A stretch of 64,000 bases of DNA from Tetrahymena elliotti 4EA (Eukaryota; Ciliophora; Oligohymenophorea; Hymenostomatida; Tetrahymenidae): positions 677,905 to 741,904 of the forward strand of contig JH720338.1 in the NCBI GenBank assembly GCA_000231825.2. Direction: 5' to 3'. The notes beneath the pieces are model-generated. The model was not told the DNA's origin. It searched no databases and worked only from the letters and a program-made list of their open reading frames with translations. Each line of letters begins with the position of its first letter. Position 1 is the first letter of the stretch. The translations under genes and the position numbers were made by a program. Shown one piece after another: positions 24,701-38,326 of this stretch.

Positions 24701-26379
24701 GCTTGAGCATTTTTTAAATAATGAGCTTCATCTGCAATAACTATATTTGTCTTAAATCTTTTAATCTTTTCTTCAATTTTTGGAGCCAAATCATAAGATA
24801 CTATCAAAACCCTTGTCATTATATATATTTCTTCTGCCTATTTTGATAATATCTACACTTACATTTCTTTAAGAGGAGGATAAGCCCATTTAACTATTTC
24901 TTCTTTCCAATTATATTTCTTTTTTAAGTATTAAATAAACTTAATAAAATTAGTTTTTATGTTTTTAGGAAATTTATTAGCTGATGGCTTTAATGAATAA
25001 GAATCATTTTATTTTATATTATTTATTAAACATTTTCTAAAAAATTCCAAAATCTTTTTTATTATTGATTGGTGGTTACATATTTTAAAATTTAATTTAG
25101 TAAACTAATAATCTAATTTTTACTTAAAAAAATACATTGAAAGTTTAAAATAGTTTATTCATAAAATTCATGGCTTAAACAATTTTAAATTTTATTTATT
25201 TTTTTTAATTATTAGAATCGAAAAAATCTTTTAATAGAACCAAATTTGCCAAATTGAAATACTTTTTAAGAGGGTAAATATCATTTATTAAAATTTTTGG
25301 TAAACTTATTTTATGTGTTAATTCTGCTTGCTACTATAATGGCAATAAGTTAATTTTTAGTTACTAGAGAAGATGGACAAATAATCATGAGTGGCCATGC
25401 AGATTTATAGCAACTCGCGAGACAAATAGCTTGAATAGTTTTACCAACACCCTAAATATAGAGATAAATAATAACTAATTATCAATTTGGTTGATTTTAA
25501 AAAAATATTTGTTCACCATTTCATCTGCTATGAGTACTCTACAACAATTTGCTAAGCCAAATTAAACACCTTACTTTTAGAAATTATAGAGATTGGCAAC
25601 AATTTTTTAGGGTAATTCATTTTCTATCTATTTCTTATTTTTATATAAAACGAATCATAAAAATCAAGAATATCATTTAGAATATTGATATAATTATACA
25701 TTAAAGTCATCTGGATTGTATGCTATTTCATACTATTTTCGATCTGTTTAAAATATTAATTTTTCATTTATAGGTCTAATTGCACTATTCACAAAATCTG
25801 GTATTCCTTGTATTTCGATTCCTGTCTTTTCTAACTATTTTAGAGATAAAATTATTTTTTAAGTTCTTAATATCTTTATGAGTAGTAAATTTTTAGATAA
25901 GATATTCAATTGAAAATAGTAAATTACATTAGTTTTCAAAGGAATATATTAAGATTATTAACATTTCCATCCTTTCCTATCATTATCCCATGAACCTCCA
26001 AATTTCTAAGTATAATAATGATAATATTAATATAAAACTTGCTCCAAAAATTTCAATCACTACTTTTATAATATCTTTGCGCTATTCAGTGAAGCCTATA
26101 TACTATCCTGATACCAGTAAAGTATTATCTTATACAAGTTAGATTGTAATTTTATTTTTCTAGATATATTAAAAATAAGTTATTTCATTCCAATAATTAA
26201 AATTATATACATCATTATTGTTATTGCTGTAGCTGTTATTGCTACTATTTTGTCTATTGAAATATCCATTGTTTCCTTACTAATACTCTTTTTTTAGAAT
26301 AATAAAAAAGTAAATTTTTATGTTTTATAATAAAATGATTAATAAATTTGTATGTTAATGAATTACATTTAAAATACAT
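21703..26379 (-). CDS. SMARCAL1/ZRANB3-type annealing helicase
   Basis: SNF2-family ATPase of the HARP/SMARCAL1 branch, which rewinds RPA-coated DNA at stalled forks; about 1,280 residues. In order: an Asn/Ser-rich N-terminus; a HARP-like segment (GQYIGFTEQRKDI, then KFGGSWDNDRKGWKC, then IEIQGIPDFVNSAI); motif I ADEMGVGKTIQA; PSSL; DEAH box IVIADEAHYLKNAQ; LLTGTPAFARPKE; MIRRLKQDVLSQLPKKRRK; FAHHQEML; and motif VI QQAEDRAHRIGQE. After YILGEKTLDDYLYKKIE comes an acidic, Asn/Gln-rich tail of about 610 residues ending LIKLAKQHF. Introns inferred at 26006-26063 (or -26060), 25634-25699, 25452-25516 (inside motif I, between ADEM and GVGKT), about 24950-25364, 24041-24095 and 23710-23778. The 5' end is unsure: 26379 is the nearest ATG that can be spliced in phase. 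Confidence 0.88.
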
Positions 26380-29300
26380 TTTAAAAATCTTCTTGTGTTC
26401 TTATGATTTTCCTTCTAAAATTATTTATTAAAATACACCAAGTAGACTTTTTAGTATTTAATAACTTTTAAATATAAATAGCTAATGCAAAAAATTTAAT
26501 TAAATCTAATGATGTTAAATAAATTATTGTGTTTCTGATATAATCACAATTAAAAATGTTTAGCTAAAAAGATTTGTTTAATTTTACTTTCGGCGCTAAA
26601 AGCCTATATATTTATCAAAAATTCATCACTATTTTTATCACAATATATATAAAGATATTTAGCTTGTATATAAATTTTTTTGATTTAATTTAATAAATTT
26701 ATTTTACTCTTTAAAAATTAAAGTTTCAAAAAATATTTTAAAAATTAAAATAACAAATTAATATTTATGTGGTGATCAATAAACGATTCTATCTCTTTTA
26801 TTGATATTTTAATATTTATATTTTTACAGCCTATTTTATTAAAATATTAAAAATGGAGCAAACTACAATTTGAATAAGAAATTGCTCTAATCTAGACAAA
26901 TAATTGTTAAAAATTAAAATTCTTTTCTATTCTTCTTTCAAAATAAATAATATCTTAATGAAACTGTAAATAAATCTTAAAAAATAAATCTTTTACTTCT
27001 AAATACAAGTACAATAAATTGTTACCTAAATCTAATTTTATATTTTAAATGAAATTAATTATTTTACAAAATACTATTCCATATCAAAATAAGGAAAATA
27101 GAACTTATGATATTTTTCTTTTCCTTTTAAGTTAATGAAAAAGATATTTTTAAATTTTTTAATTCAATTTGTTCATTTATTTTATGAAAAAATTTATAGA
27201 AGATATTAAAAATTTAGCATAATTGACAGAAAGAGTATCAAAATCTTATTTTTTTGTTTATCTTGTTGAAGAACTTTAAAAAAATAACATTTATTTAATA
27301 CACACACATTATTCTTGTATTTTTTTTCAACAATAAATATAGTAAAACTTTTAAATTATGGTAAAATTAAAATATCTAATTACTTCACTTTAATCTTTAT
27401 TCATTTTAAACTTTAAAATTATATTTGAGCCTTTTGTTTAAGTTTTAAAAATGATTTGGAAAAATAGTTAAATGTTTAAAGAAAGAACTTTAAAATTGAT
27501 ATTTCATGCTAATTTAAAAAAAATTTTTACACTTAAAAAAGAAAAATAAAGTAATGATGTGATAGATACCATATGTATGTATTCATAATTTTAGAGAAAT
27601 ATATTTAGTAATTGATTTTCTTAGTTTTAATTGAATTTTTGTTCATAATCTTAAATATTTTGTCTAAAGCGTTAATGTAATTTTAAGAATATTATCATCA
27701 TTATTATTTGTTCAGTAAATAGTTTTTAAAAATAGTATTAATGAATGAAATATCAATTTATAAATACTAATTTTTAATCTTTTTTAATAGATTAGTTTAA
27801 GATGGGCTATATCTCGCTAGAATGCTAATCTAATTTATAATAGTTTTACTTGTTTTAACTAGCCAAATAAAATAATAAAATGAATGTTGTAATTAATAAC
27901 ATTGAGATAATTTTTTGATTTGATCAAAAATTTGGAAGAATAGATTTTATTTTAATTCAACACTAAAATATTTTGTTAATATAGAAATTAAAAAAGAATC
28001 ATTAAAAAATAGTGAAAAATATTTTTTTGATTAAAAAATAGTGAAAAATATTTTTTTGACAAGTCTTATCAAATTTGAAGTAAAAGAAAGAAATTAAAAT
28101 ATAAAGCTATTTTTTTATTGATGAAAATTGTGATGATTATCAAATAAAAGAAATTTTCAGAAAATACCATAAAAACAATAAAATTGTTTAAATAATAACT
28201 TGAAAAAAAGTATTTTTTAAATAAATACAATTGAAATGTTTGTGGATACAAAAAGGAATTATAAATACATAAAAATAAAACAAATATTAACATATTTATT
28301 CAATTGATTTTTAGTAGAATATATTTCAAAGTAATATCTTTTTTTAAATTGTAAACAAAGAAAATATTTTTTAATGTTGTTATAAATTTATTCAATTTAA
28401 CCAATATCTTAATATCTTATTTAATTAAAGTATGTTCAAAATGAAAATATTTATATTTTGTTATTTATTTTTCTCCATTTTCTTTGAATGATTTATTTAA
28501 TTGCGAGAGATTTTAAAATATTTATCTTTTTTAGAGAACTGAATAAACTAGGCGTAAATAGTAATTATTAAAGAAAAAAATTTAAAAAAAAGAAATAGAC
28601 AAATCAAAATAATCAAGCACAAATTCAAAAGTTAATTTTTAAAATTAGCCTAAAAGATTTACTGAATAGTAATTTGAATTTTATTTTAAAGTAGCTCTTA
28701 TATCATTAATAATAAAAATTTAAGTATTTATTTACCAAACAAGACTGTCCAAAATACTTTTAAATATTTAGAAAAAAATAATTGTTTTTTTTATTCTAAT
28801 TGTTAAATTTTTAAAAGTTAAATTTTAAAATATAATATAGAGCAAAAGTAACATAAAAAGAAAATTAAAATAGAAATGAGAATTATAAAATTTTTAAATG
28901 TATGTATCTTCAAATACTATTTTTGAATTGTTTTAATTTACGGTATTAAATTTAAATAAATCTTTATCAAAAATTTAAATTTTGAAATATTAAGAGAAGG
29001 ATTTTGTTTTTTAATTTTTAAATTATGAGCCATCAAAAACTTAAAATAACTGAAAGTAGGAAAGTATTGTTCTTTCGTTATTTTGCAAATATTTATTATA
29101 GTAGGTAATTATTCTCATGGCTGAAAAATATATAATATTTTTATTTTTTATTAAAGATTAAAAGCTTAAATTATTTTAAAAATATTATAATTCTAAATAC
29201 ATTCTCAAATTTTAAAAGTCTAATTGTAAAATAAAATATCTTAAGCCAGAAAGCAAGTAATCCTTAATTGAGAAAGTAAGGCAAATCAAGTTTTGAGAAA

Positions 29301-32300
29301 GGAATTTAAGAAATAAAGATTCAGAGAAGAATAAATGTAGAGAAAAAAGTGTAAAGAAAATCTAAAGAAAAAAATATTTAGGGAATTAAGAGAGTAAAGT
29401 TGATGGGGTATATTCAAAGAGTGATAAATAATTGATAGATCAATTAATTAATTTATTTACTTATTTAAGGAGAATGATATATTACCTTGAGTATATGTGA
29501 ATTAAAGTAAGAAATATAAATTAAAAAAGTTATAATTAAATCTGGGTAGAGGTCATAAATAAAATAACGCAAAATAAATAATTAGAAAAATTAATATTAT
29601 TAGAAAAGGTAAGAAAATAGAAATATATCCAATAATTGGAATCTTAGGGATTAAACTCAATTTCATTTAGTAGCAAGCAACATTTTATCAGAATTGATAA
29701 TTTATTTCTCAAAACAGAGGCGTCGCTCGACACAATTTATATCAATACTAAATAATAAATAGAGAAATGTTTGCAAAACTGAATGCTTTTTCCTTAATTC
29801 ATAAACTTAAACAGTGATTTATTTTACTTTAAAGTAATATTTTTCATCCTTAGACTTAATACTTCTTGAATTATCTAGCTGAACTATTATAAAATTTAAA
29901 CTTTTTTTAATTATTCAAAATTTGGAAAAGATCAAACACCATTTATCATTCTTACTTATAAGCAAAGCAAAAAAATTTCTAAGAAATAAAACAACAATAA
30001 TACAAAATAATATCAATAAATATTTTTAAAAAACATAGAAAAAATAAAGCAATGATTTAGAAGATAAAATGTTATAGGGATTTTGTTTTTTACGAAGGAA
30101 ATTGTTTTTAAAAAAGGAATGAAAGCAACAAGTCCAAATTTAATTGCAATATTGTAATAGGAAAATAGTGTATTAGCAATAGTAAATGAAGATTTAAAAA
30201 TTTAAATGAAAGTAATAATAGAGACTCTTTATGAAAAAGATTTAAGTAAACAAACAAATTTAAAATGTTAGGTGAGTTGTGTCTGATTGATTTATTAGTT
30301 TATGTAATATAAAATGAATCTTTCTGATTTAAATTGGAAGATACTTTTTTTTAATAATGAAAAAATATGTATTCAACTTAACTTACACTTATCACTTATC
30401 ACTTGATTCTCATATAATTACTTTGGACTGACAATTTTTAAATGAAATTATGTCAAAATAATTGAAATATATTGATTTTTTATTATAAAAATAATACCAC
30501 AAAATGAATTTAATATTTTGTCCCCTTCCTTACCTCCTTTTTAGATTGTTATAAGGTAAAAGGTTTCTACTTATCACATAATTATTAAAAGTGTAACAGT
30601 GACTAATACAAAATACATTAAGAATATTCTCAAATTAATTAAACAATTTTTAATAAAAATATTTGAATTTCCATTTCCTTTTTTAAAAAATTTAAAAACA
30701 TAATACTTTCTTTCTTTTTCTTATTCTGCTTGCTCATTGTACAAATAAAAGCTGAAAATAAAAATTTGACAAATGAGGCAATATGTGTAGTTTATTTTTA
30801 AGTTTTTATTTGGTTGTGATGAATGTTTGTTCCCATCTGATCACTTCTGAAGGTTAGGTAAGTTAAGAGAAATCATTATATGTTTTGTTTATAATTAATA
30901 TTGGGTAGGCATATTGTTTGAGTTTTATGGTATTGCATTTGATTGAGGCTAAGAAATATCTTAGATTTTAATAGAAAATTTTCAATAAATAACAGATATT
31001 GCCTTAAATTACTAAATATTTTTTTAATAACATAGAAAGCGTTTTTTTTAATTAATATAGTATGTAAATACATAGGAAAGTAAGAAAATAATAACTTTTT
31101 TACTGTTGGTGGTGACAAATTTCTTATCATCTAGATCACATTAAGATCTAAATAACGCCCAATTTATAATTTGAATTAAATATCTTGTTTACTTTATTCA
31201 TAATTTGATATCAAAGTTACAATCCTTATACCTGTTGTTTACATATCTTTAGAAGAAATTTTTTTCAATATTAAAATATCAAAAAAAAAAGATAGCCATC
31301 CTAGCTTAAAATATTTTAAGTCACAGTTAAATGGGTTATTAGCTATTAAAATTAGAAAAATAGCTAACTACCTATGATTATTTAAATTCAAAAATTAAAT
31401 CTCTACTTTCAAATTACTTATTTGTATTTAATTCGAGCTTTTAGGCTGGGCCATATTTAAATTTTTGAAATAACTGATAAAAATGTTATTTTTAAAATTG
31501 ATCTGCACTGAACGTTTGCGAATTTACATAATTATCAATTTTCTGCAAAATGATGTGAATTTCTTGAAAATAAAATGCTTAAAACAGCTTATTCTCAGTA
31601 AAAAAAATGAATGAATCTCTCTACCAAAATTAGAAAGCTTGAATGAAAATGTGATGTTACTAGAGAGAAAATTTAATAAACAAAAAAAGCTGTTTTTTCA
31701 ACTGAATCTATTAACTGCTTTACTAGAAATTATGATATTAAGTAATTAGTTAGGAAATACAAATAGAAATTCTCTAACACAAATATTCATAGAAACACTC
31801 TCTTTTATTTTTAGTATTTTAATAAATACGAACCGATCTTGGTAAAAGACCATGTTTCGATCAGAATAATTTATTTTAAATATGGTGTTACTATTTGGGG
31901 GCAAAGGGCTTCAAAAAAATTTATATTCAGTGAGAGAAAAAATTAAGAATTTAACTTTTTCTATCTTATGTAGGTAAACAAATAAATGAATGTTAAAAGT
32001 TTATTTGCTTTTAAATAAGTAAAATCTAGACTGAAAATAATTGTAATTTAAATAAAATGTTTTAATAGAAGCAAAAATTTAACTTTGTTGAAAGAAAAAA
32101 AGAAAAGTTTGTACAAGTTCTATAGAACATAAATCTAAGAGTGCAGTTTGATGTTTAAAGATAGAATAGATTAGTTATTTCATTTAGTAATAGATTTAAT
32201 CAATTAATTTTTCATAATAGAAAAATACAAAACAATAAATAATATTAATATGGTAATAAGAAGACATGATATATTTTAATTATGTAAAAATCTATCTAGT

Positions 32301-32591
32301 TGCCAATTAATTAATTTACTAACTGATGATGGTTTATTTAAATTTAGGTTTTTTAGAGTATTTACAATGTATTAAAATAAGTTTTTATTGAAAGAATTTG
32401 GTTATGCTTATTTTTTAAATTAAATTAGTAAAATACTTTATATATTTTTTTGATAAATTATTTATTAATTTAGTAATCATATTTACAATATTAACTTCAA
32501 TATTTTGTTTGTTTGTTCTTTATTAAATATTATTATATTCATTTTAGTGTAGTTTTTTTAATTTTGGTTTTACATATTTTATTTTTAGATT
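26380..32591. other. 6.2-kb gene desert
   Basis: Very AT-rich with no convincing coding frame on either strand. It contains a 29-bp tandem duplication (28001-28058) and a purine-rich stretch at about 29230-29640. Short open frames here have no family resemblance. Confidence 0.5.
28001..28058. repeat. 29-bp tandem duplication
   Basis: Two perfect head-to-tail copies of a unit beginning attaaaaaatagtgaaaa and ending in a T-run plus G. Confidence 0.95.
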
Positions 32592-33914
32592 TCAAAGATT
32601 TGAGCATGACAATTGCTCAGAGTAAATTTTATTGTCGAAGTCATCATAATTAAATTAGCTATTTTAGTTCTCTGACAATAAATCTTATTTGTTACTATCG
32701 CTGTTCTCTTCCATCTTGTTTAATAATGAATGGCAATTTTTATTGCTAGACTCTGTTTTTCTTTTACTGTAATACTTAAAGTTTGATAATTTTACTTTGT
32801 TTTCAGTACAGCATAATTTGAAGAAATCAATAGCAATGAAGTGTGCTTACTTATCTTAGACACGGCTTGATTACAACCAAGATTCAGCATTGAAAGTCAA
32901 GAAGAATTCAAAAGCACCTCCATACAAAGGGTGATCTATTATTTTAGTGACAGAGTGATTGTTGTGATTCAAAGAATCAAAGAAAATTTTCATTTATTTT
33001 TAAGAGTTTTTTGAATCATGAGTGATTCCAAATGATGAGAGAGAGTTATCCTTATCAAGCATGAATTTCTTAAAAGCCTTGATTATGTTTTTATTTATAT
33101 TTATCTTACTAATTTTTTAGTAAGTTTAGATAATACGACGATTTTCATTGTCTGCATCAGACAAAGTGTTACTCTTTTAACCGTTATTAACATTACTGAA
33201 TTAATTAGCACGAGGTTAAGATACAATTGGAGTACTTGACTTGAAAGTTGAAGGTGAGCTGTGAGATTTTGAGGATGAGCTGAATTGATTGGAGTAAGAC
33301 TATTCTACATCAGGAATTTACTAGGAGTTTTAATCTTCACAAAGGCTTTCTTAGAAAAAGTTGAAACCATTGATTTATGTAGAACTTTCTCTTAAGTTTG
33401 TGTCTTGGATTACTGAGTTTTAAGGTTGATTAGAAAGACAAATCTAAGATGAAGATATGCATGTAGATGACTAAGCTTCGAAAGAGTTATGTATAGAAGT
33501 ATAGCTTATTATTTAGCTTTTAGTTTTATCTTAGCAGCTAGAATCTTCGCTAATGCTGATCACATCTTGTTTATTGGAGTAACACGTTTATTCTTCTTAA
33601 AAAGAGTAGTTTACTTTATTATGAGAAGCTTACTAATTTTGTTGATGTTAATTTAGATATTGTTATTATTATTGGAATTAATGATAAGTCATCTCGCTTT
33701 AGTTATTAGAATAGATTTAATCTTATTAATCATTTTAATTAAAAAACAATTGGTAATTGCTCTCCTCAGACTAATAATCTTGAATTCCTATAACTTAGTT
33801 GAAGTATTGAACTTCGTTTTCTTAGAATTATTATTATTGTTGTTACTAGATTAAATATTAGTCATTATGGTAGTATCTTTGAGAAGATTAATAATTTTAA
33901 GAATTGGAGTGCAT
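32592..33914 (-). CDS. Gln/Ser-rich protein with conserved-looking C-terminus
   Basis: 440 residues in one exon, ATG at 33914, stop TGA. Residues 1-130 are strongly Gln/Asn/Tyr-rich (QQQQQQF, HQFQQQQQYL), with Gln encoded by TAA, TAG, CAA; this composition is prion-like or intrinsically disordered. A Ser-rich middle follows. From about residue 270 the composition becomes ordinary: RRIIQTYQKISKININ, NIIKAFKKFMLDKDN, then HPLYGGAFEFFLTFNAESW and DKQAHFIAIDFFKLCC. This looks like a folded helical domain of about 110 residues. I do not recognise the family with certainty; ciliate-specific regulatory proteins often pair such tails with Q-rich N-termini. No signal peptide or membrane helix. Codon use is richer in C-ending codons than its neighbours. 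Confidence 0.82.
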
Positions 33915-36900
33915 TTTATCAGAGGATTGTATATTAGTCTAGAAGGGTTTAGTTGAGTTTTTGTAGTTTAGTTGTTAATAAGTTAATTAGTAGAGAAGAG
34001 TAGTATCTAGAAGGTAGTATGTATTTAGTGATTAAGAGAAGTGCGCAGTAGGTGAATGGGTGAATGAGTTAATGAGGGAGCGATTAGTAGGTTAGTTTTT
34101 ATCTTTGTTGAAAAAAAGCAAAGAATAAATTTATATTTGTGTTTTATTAAATTTTTTTGATTTTTTGATTTTTTTTACATATTAAGTTTTATGTTTTTGG
34201 GAAGGAATTAACAGATTTAAACTAAATAACTGATTATGACTTTTGGGTTTAGAAATTTATCAGATTTAAACTATTAAAAAAAAAAATCTGAATGCATTTA
34301 AAAATAATAAAATAGAGGAACATAAAAATCTTAATTAAAAGAAGTTTTCCAAATTAAAACTTAAACATACAATCAAAAACATATTAACTTTTCACTGATT
34401 ATTTAATTAAGTTGAGTTCAAACAAAGGGTAAGTTAACTTTATTTTAAAAGTTGTGTTTTAATAATAAACAAAATAGACTTTGAAAAATCATCTGAGTAA
34501 TAGTGTTCAGTAAATAAAATATTCATATTTGAAATGTTTTTAGTAGCATATAAATAATGACACATTTTAAGATAGATAGTGTTAATTTATAATAAACAAT
34601 AACCATTATCAAAATATTTTCTATTTCAAAATAAATGCTGTGACTACCACCCTATATTTGGTTTAATCAAATTTCCGCTTTACTCAATTTGAATTTATCC
34701 TTAGTATTTTTTGAATCTTTTATTTTATTTTCCTTAAAATGGATTATTTAGCAAGCTAAACAAACTCATTGACTTCTATTATCTATTTATCATTAAAACT
34801 TGATTGGCTTTACATTACAAATTTATTCTTTTTATTTATTATAATCCAAATATATCTATCCCTCCCTACCTTATTTTATCCAATAAAATCTTTTTTTAAT
34901 ATCATATTAGCATAATAAAGTAAATCACCTCCTTCTTGATTGACTCCTTTTTGACAAAGAACTTAATTAAATAATTCAAAAAATTTAAAATTGAAGAGAT
35001 TGATTTTTATGCATCAATTACTGAATAAATTTCCATTAAGAACAATCAAATACTTCTTTGGATCTAAAAATAATTTCTTTAAAATGAAATAATATTCATA
35101 GATAGCTTTAAAATAAATTCTTAAAAATCTCTTTTTATCTTTAAAAGTAAAAGAAATAAAATAACTCCTTAAATCAAGCAGCCGTTTCTTTTTGCCTAAA
35201 AAACACTATCAAATTTTAATTTTTGCTAATTGTACTTCCTTGGGGAGATAGGTTTGTGTGTATGGGAGAACAAGCTTATTTTAAAATATGGGAATATAAT
35301 AAGTTATTATCTTATCAATTTATGATTATATCTTACCAACAAACCAATGTAATCTATGAACCTACCTACCCCTTCAAAAATAAAAAAACAGAAAAAAGAG
35401 ACAAAAATTATTTACTGTGTATTTTTATCAAAACTCAAATAAATTTTGCATGCTTATTACTTAATAATATTTTAATTAGAGAAACCACCAAGAAAATAAA
35501 TACCCTATACCTGCTATAATGAGCTTCTATCTTTATTACTTTTAATTAATATATAAAATATCTGTTTACTATAATATTAATTGAATCTTTTTGAATAGAA
35601 AAAATAAATTTGATAAACCAGCAGAATTGAAGTCACTTCTACTTTATTAATGTAAATTGATTGTTACATATTTAAAATTTACGTTTTTTGAGAATGATCC
35701 TAGATATAAATATTAATTTATTTATGTTTATCTTTACAAAGCTAGTATTCTTATTTCAAAATAAACATCACATTTTATCAATTTCTATTTACTGTGTTAT
35801 TCTATTTCTCTATGGTTAATGACTTATCTTCAAACATTTATCTTTTATTATTTTTTCACTGATTTAAAGTATTGAATATGTAAAATTTTATTTTGACATA
35901 ATTCAATGGACAAAATGTTTAAATAAAATGAAGATTATTGACCAATCAAAAATACTCTATTCATGTATTAAATAAATAATATCCTTAAGTTTAATTCTTT
36001 ATTGCAAAATATTACCTTTATTTATCTGATATCTTGTTGGTATTTCATAGTTTTATTATATTTCATATTTTTTCTATAAATTTTTTCTATTGGCAGATTT
36101 TTAATTTTAACAAAAGAAAGCATACACCCTGAAAAAGAATGAAATAAAAATAACTGGATAGAATCTTATTATTTCATAAATACTTGAAAGTAAGTTAATA
36201 TCTTTCATCTTATTAAAAATATTAAATATCTTTTAGAATGAAATTTTTAATCTTTTAAATTCTTTTTTAATCCAGCTTATATTAAATAAAAAAATTTATT
36301 ATTTTTCTAATTGTATGAGTACGATATAAATAAATTGGTCAAAAATGACAAACTAATATTCTCACTGATATTGCATTCCCTTTAACTAACTTAGATATCT
36401 AACATACCATTTAAACTAGATTTGTATCTACCTTCAATTTCTAATATATCAAATTATTCTATTATAAAAAATTTACTTATAAACTTTTTCTTTCAATTTT
36501 TTGTTGGGAATTATAGAAGAATGAGCACTGACAATATAAACGGGTCAGTTAAATGAATTAATTTAAAGAACCTTTTATCACAATTTGTATAGAAAACTGT
36601 AATAATTACTTTTTATATTTTTCTAATCAAATCAATTTGATCTTTTGTTTAATTAATAAATTTTATATTTAATATCTTTTTCACCTCTCGTTTTGGATTC
36701 TTTCTTGAAAAGAATATCACATTAAGTTAATACATTGATATTTATAAATTTAATGGGTTTAGCTGCTTGCTTCTTTCAATCAACACAATTCTAATATGAA
36801 TACATGCTTTTATTTAATAAAAAGCAATAATTTTTCATATATTGATAGCACTTCTAAATCTCCAAACCAAAAAAATAATGCTTAAAAGTAGAACGCTTAA

Positions 36901-38326
36901 AAACGTTATCTTTATAAAATACATACTCAATAAACCTATCAAATCTAAAACCTTTGTTTACATTGTTAAATCTTAATAAGATATATCTTAATAATAATAG
37001 AATTAAGTTTAATAGTCTAAATTTTTTAATTATTTTTTTGTAAAAATAATATTTCTAATAAGTTAAAAAATAATTTAACTGGTGTTAAATGTCTTTAATT
37101 TATTGAATTATGATAGTGTTGCTAGTTAAAGCCTAAATGTTACTTTTTTAACTCTTAGTCAGTATAGATCAATTTTAGTTTTTAGTTCATAAACAAAAAA
37201 AGCTGACCATAAATAATTAAATTAAATCTATACTAATTATTGGATATTTTTCAAGCACAAAATTTATTTTTAATAAATCATCTTATTTATTCATACATTT
37301 CGAAAAAAGTAAAATTATTAATTAAATAGAATTACTTGCTTATATCTTAGAAACTAAACCCTTACAATAAAATATGTGCTGAATGAAGTAGAAACTTAAA
37401 TAATTTGATAATTATAAGATACGAAAATTTAAAGAAATTGGTTGGAATCAATCTATTTTTCATTTAAAAAACAAAAGATAAAAATTTTATCAATTTTTCA
37501 CAATCAAGCATTTTCATTAATCAAAATAAATTTAAGATCAAACATCTCTCTTTATTCTTAACAAATAAATTATTTTTGAAAAGAAATTGTTTTGATTGTA
37601 AATTTGAAAAAAATTGAATTAATTCGATTAATAAAAGCAAATATTTTATAAAAAAAAATACCCAAAGATCATTTAAATTTTATTTGTTTATTCCTTCCTT
37701 TAGTTCCTTTAGATAATTTAACTTAAATAATTAATTCGATATTTAGAATAAAAAAAAATACAAATGCAAATAAAAAAAGTTGAAATATTTAGTAAACGAT
37801 TTAGGCTTTGTCCAATTAAACCAAATAAGCTATATTTTTGTAGTACAAATAAATTTAGTAACTAGAAAAACATAAAAAATATTAATTTTGTTATTTCTGA
37901 GGTGCAAGTTTAATAAGTATTTAATTATTTAGAAAATTAATATAAATTTGAAAAATTAATTTAATAATTGACTCTTTGGATAATTAAACCAAATAATCAT
38001 ATCATTGTATTACAATTAAATTTATTTAGCAACAAGGGATTTTTTAATTTTATTTTTATCATTTTGATTAAAAGAAATAAAACAATTGATAAATTTTGAA
38101 AAGCAGATAAATTACAATAAAAATAAGTTAAGATAATTAAATATTGAAAAATAACAAGTTTATTTGGAAAATATTTGTTGAAATATTAAGTTATTTAGAA
38201 TATATATTTAAATATAAACTATTTAATAAATTTAATTGAGTAAATAATTTAGATTTTTTTTGATTTATATAGAATTTTTAATTAAATTTTTTTTGGCTTG
38301 AAAGATAAAAATACTTCTTAGGCGAT
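33915..38326. other. 4.4-kb intergenic region
   Basis: Upstream side of the Gln/Ser-rich gene and downstream side of the Ser/Asn-rich gene. The first 170 bp upstream of 33914 are relatively rich in G (plus strand) and may be 5' leader or promoter. Degenerate direct repeats lie at about 37800-38040. A 98-codon frame at about 35223 has no ATG and no domain. No RNA gene recognised. Confidence 0.45.
37795..38040. repeat. Degenerate direct repeats
   Basis: Two related stretches, around 37805-37870 and 37975-38040, share ttggataattaaaccaaata / ttgtccaattaaaccaaata followed by an A/T-rich block and aaatttagtaac / tttatttagcaac. The period is about 170 bp. Divergent and non-coding. Confidence 0.5.

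Noticed and set aside
35223..35519. 98-codon open frame on the plus strand
   Set aside because: No ATG, no domain, surrounded by desert; within chance length when TGA is the only stop.
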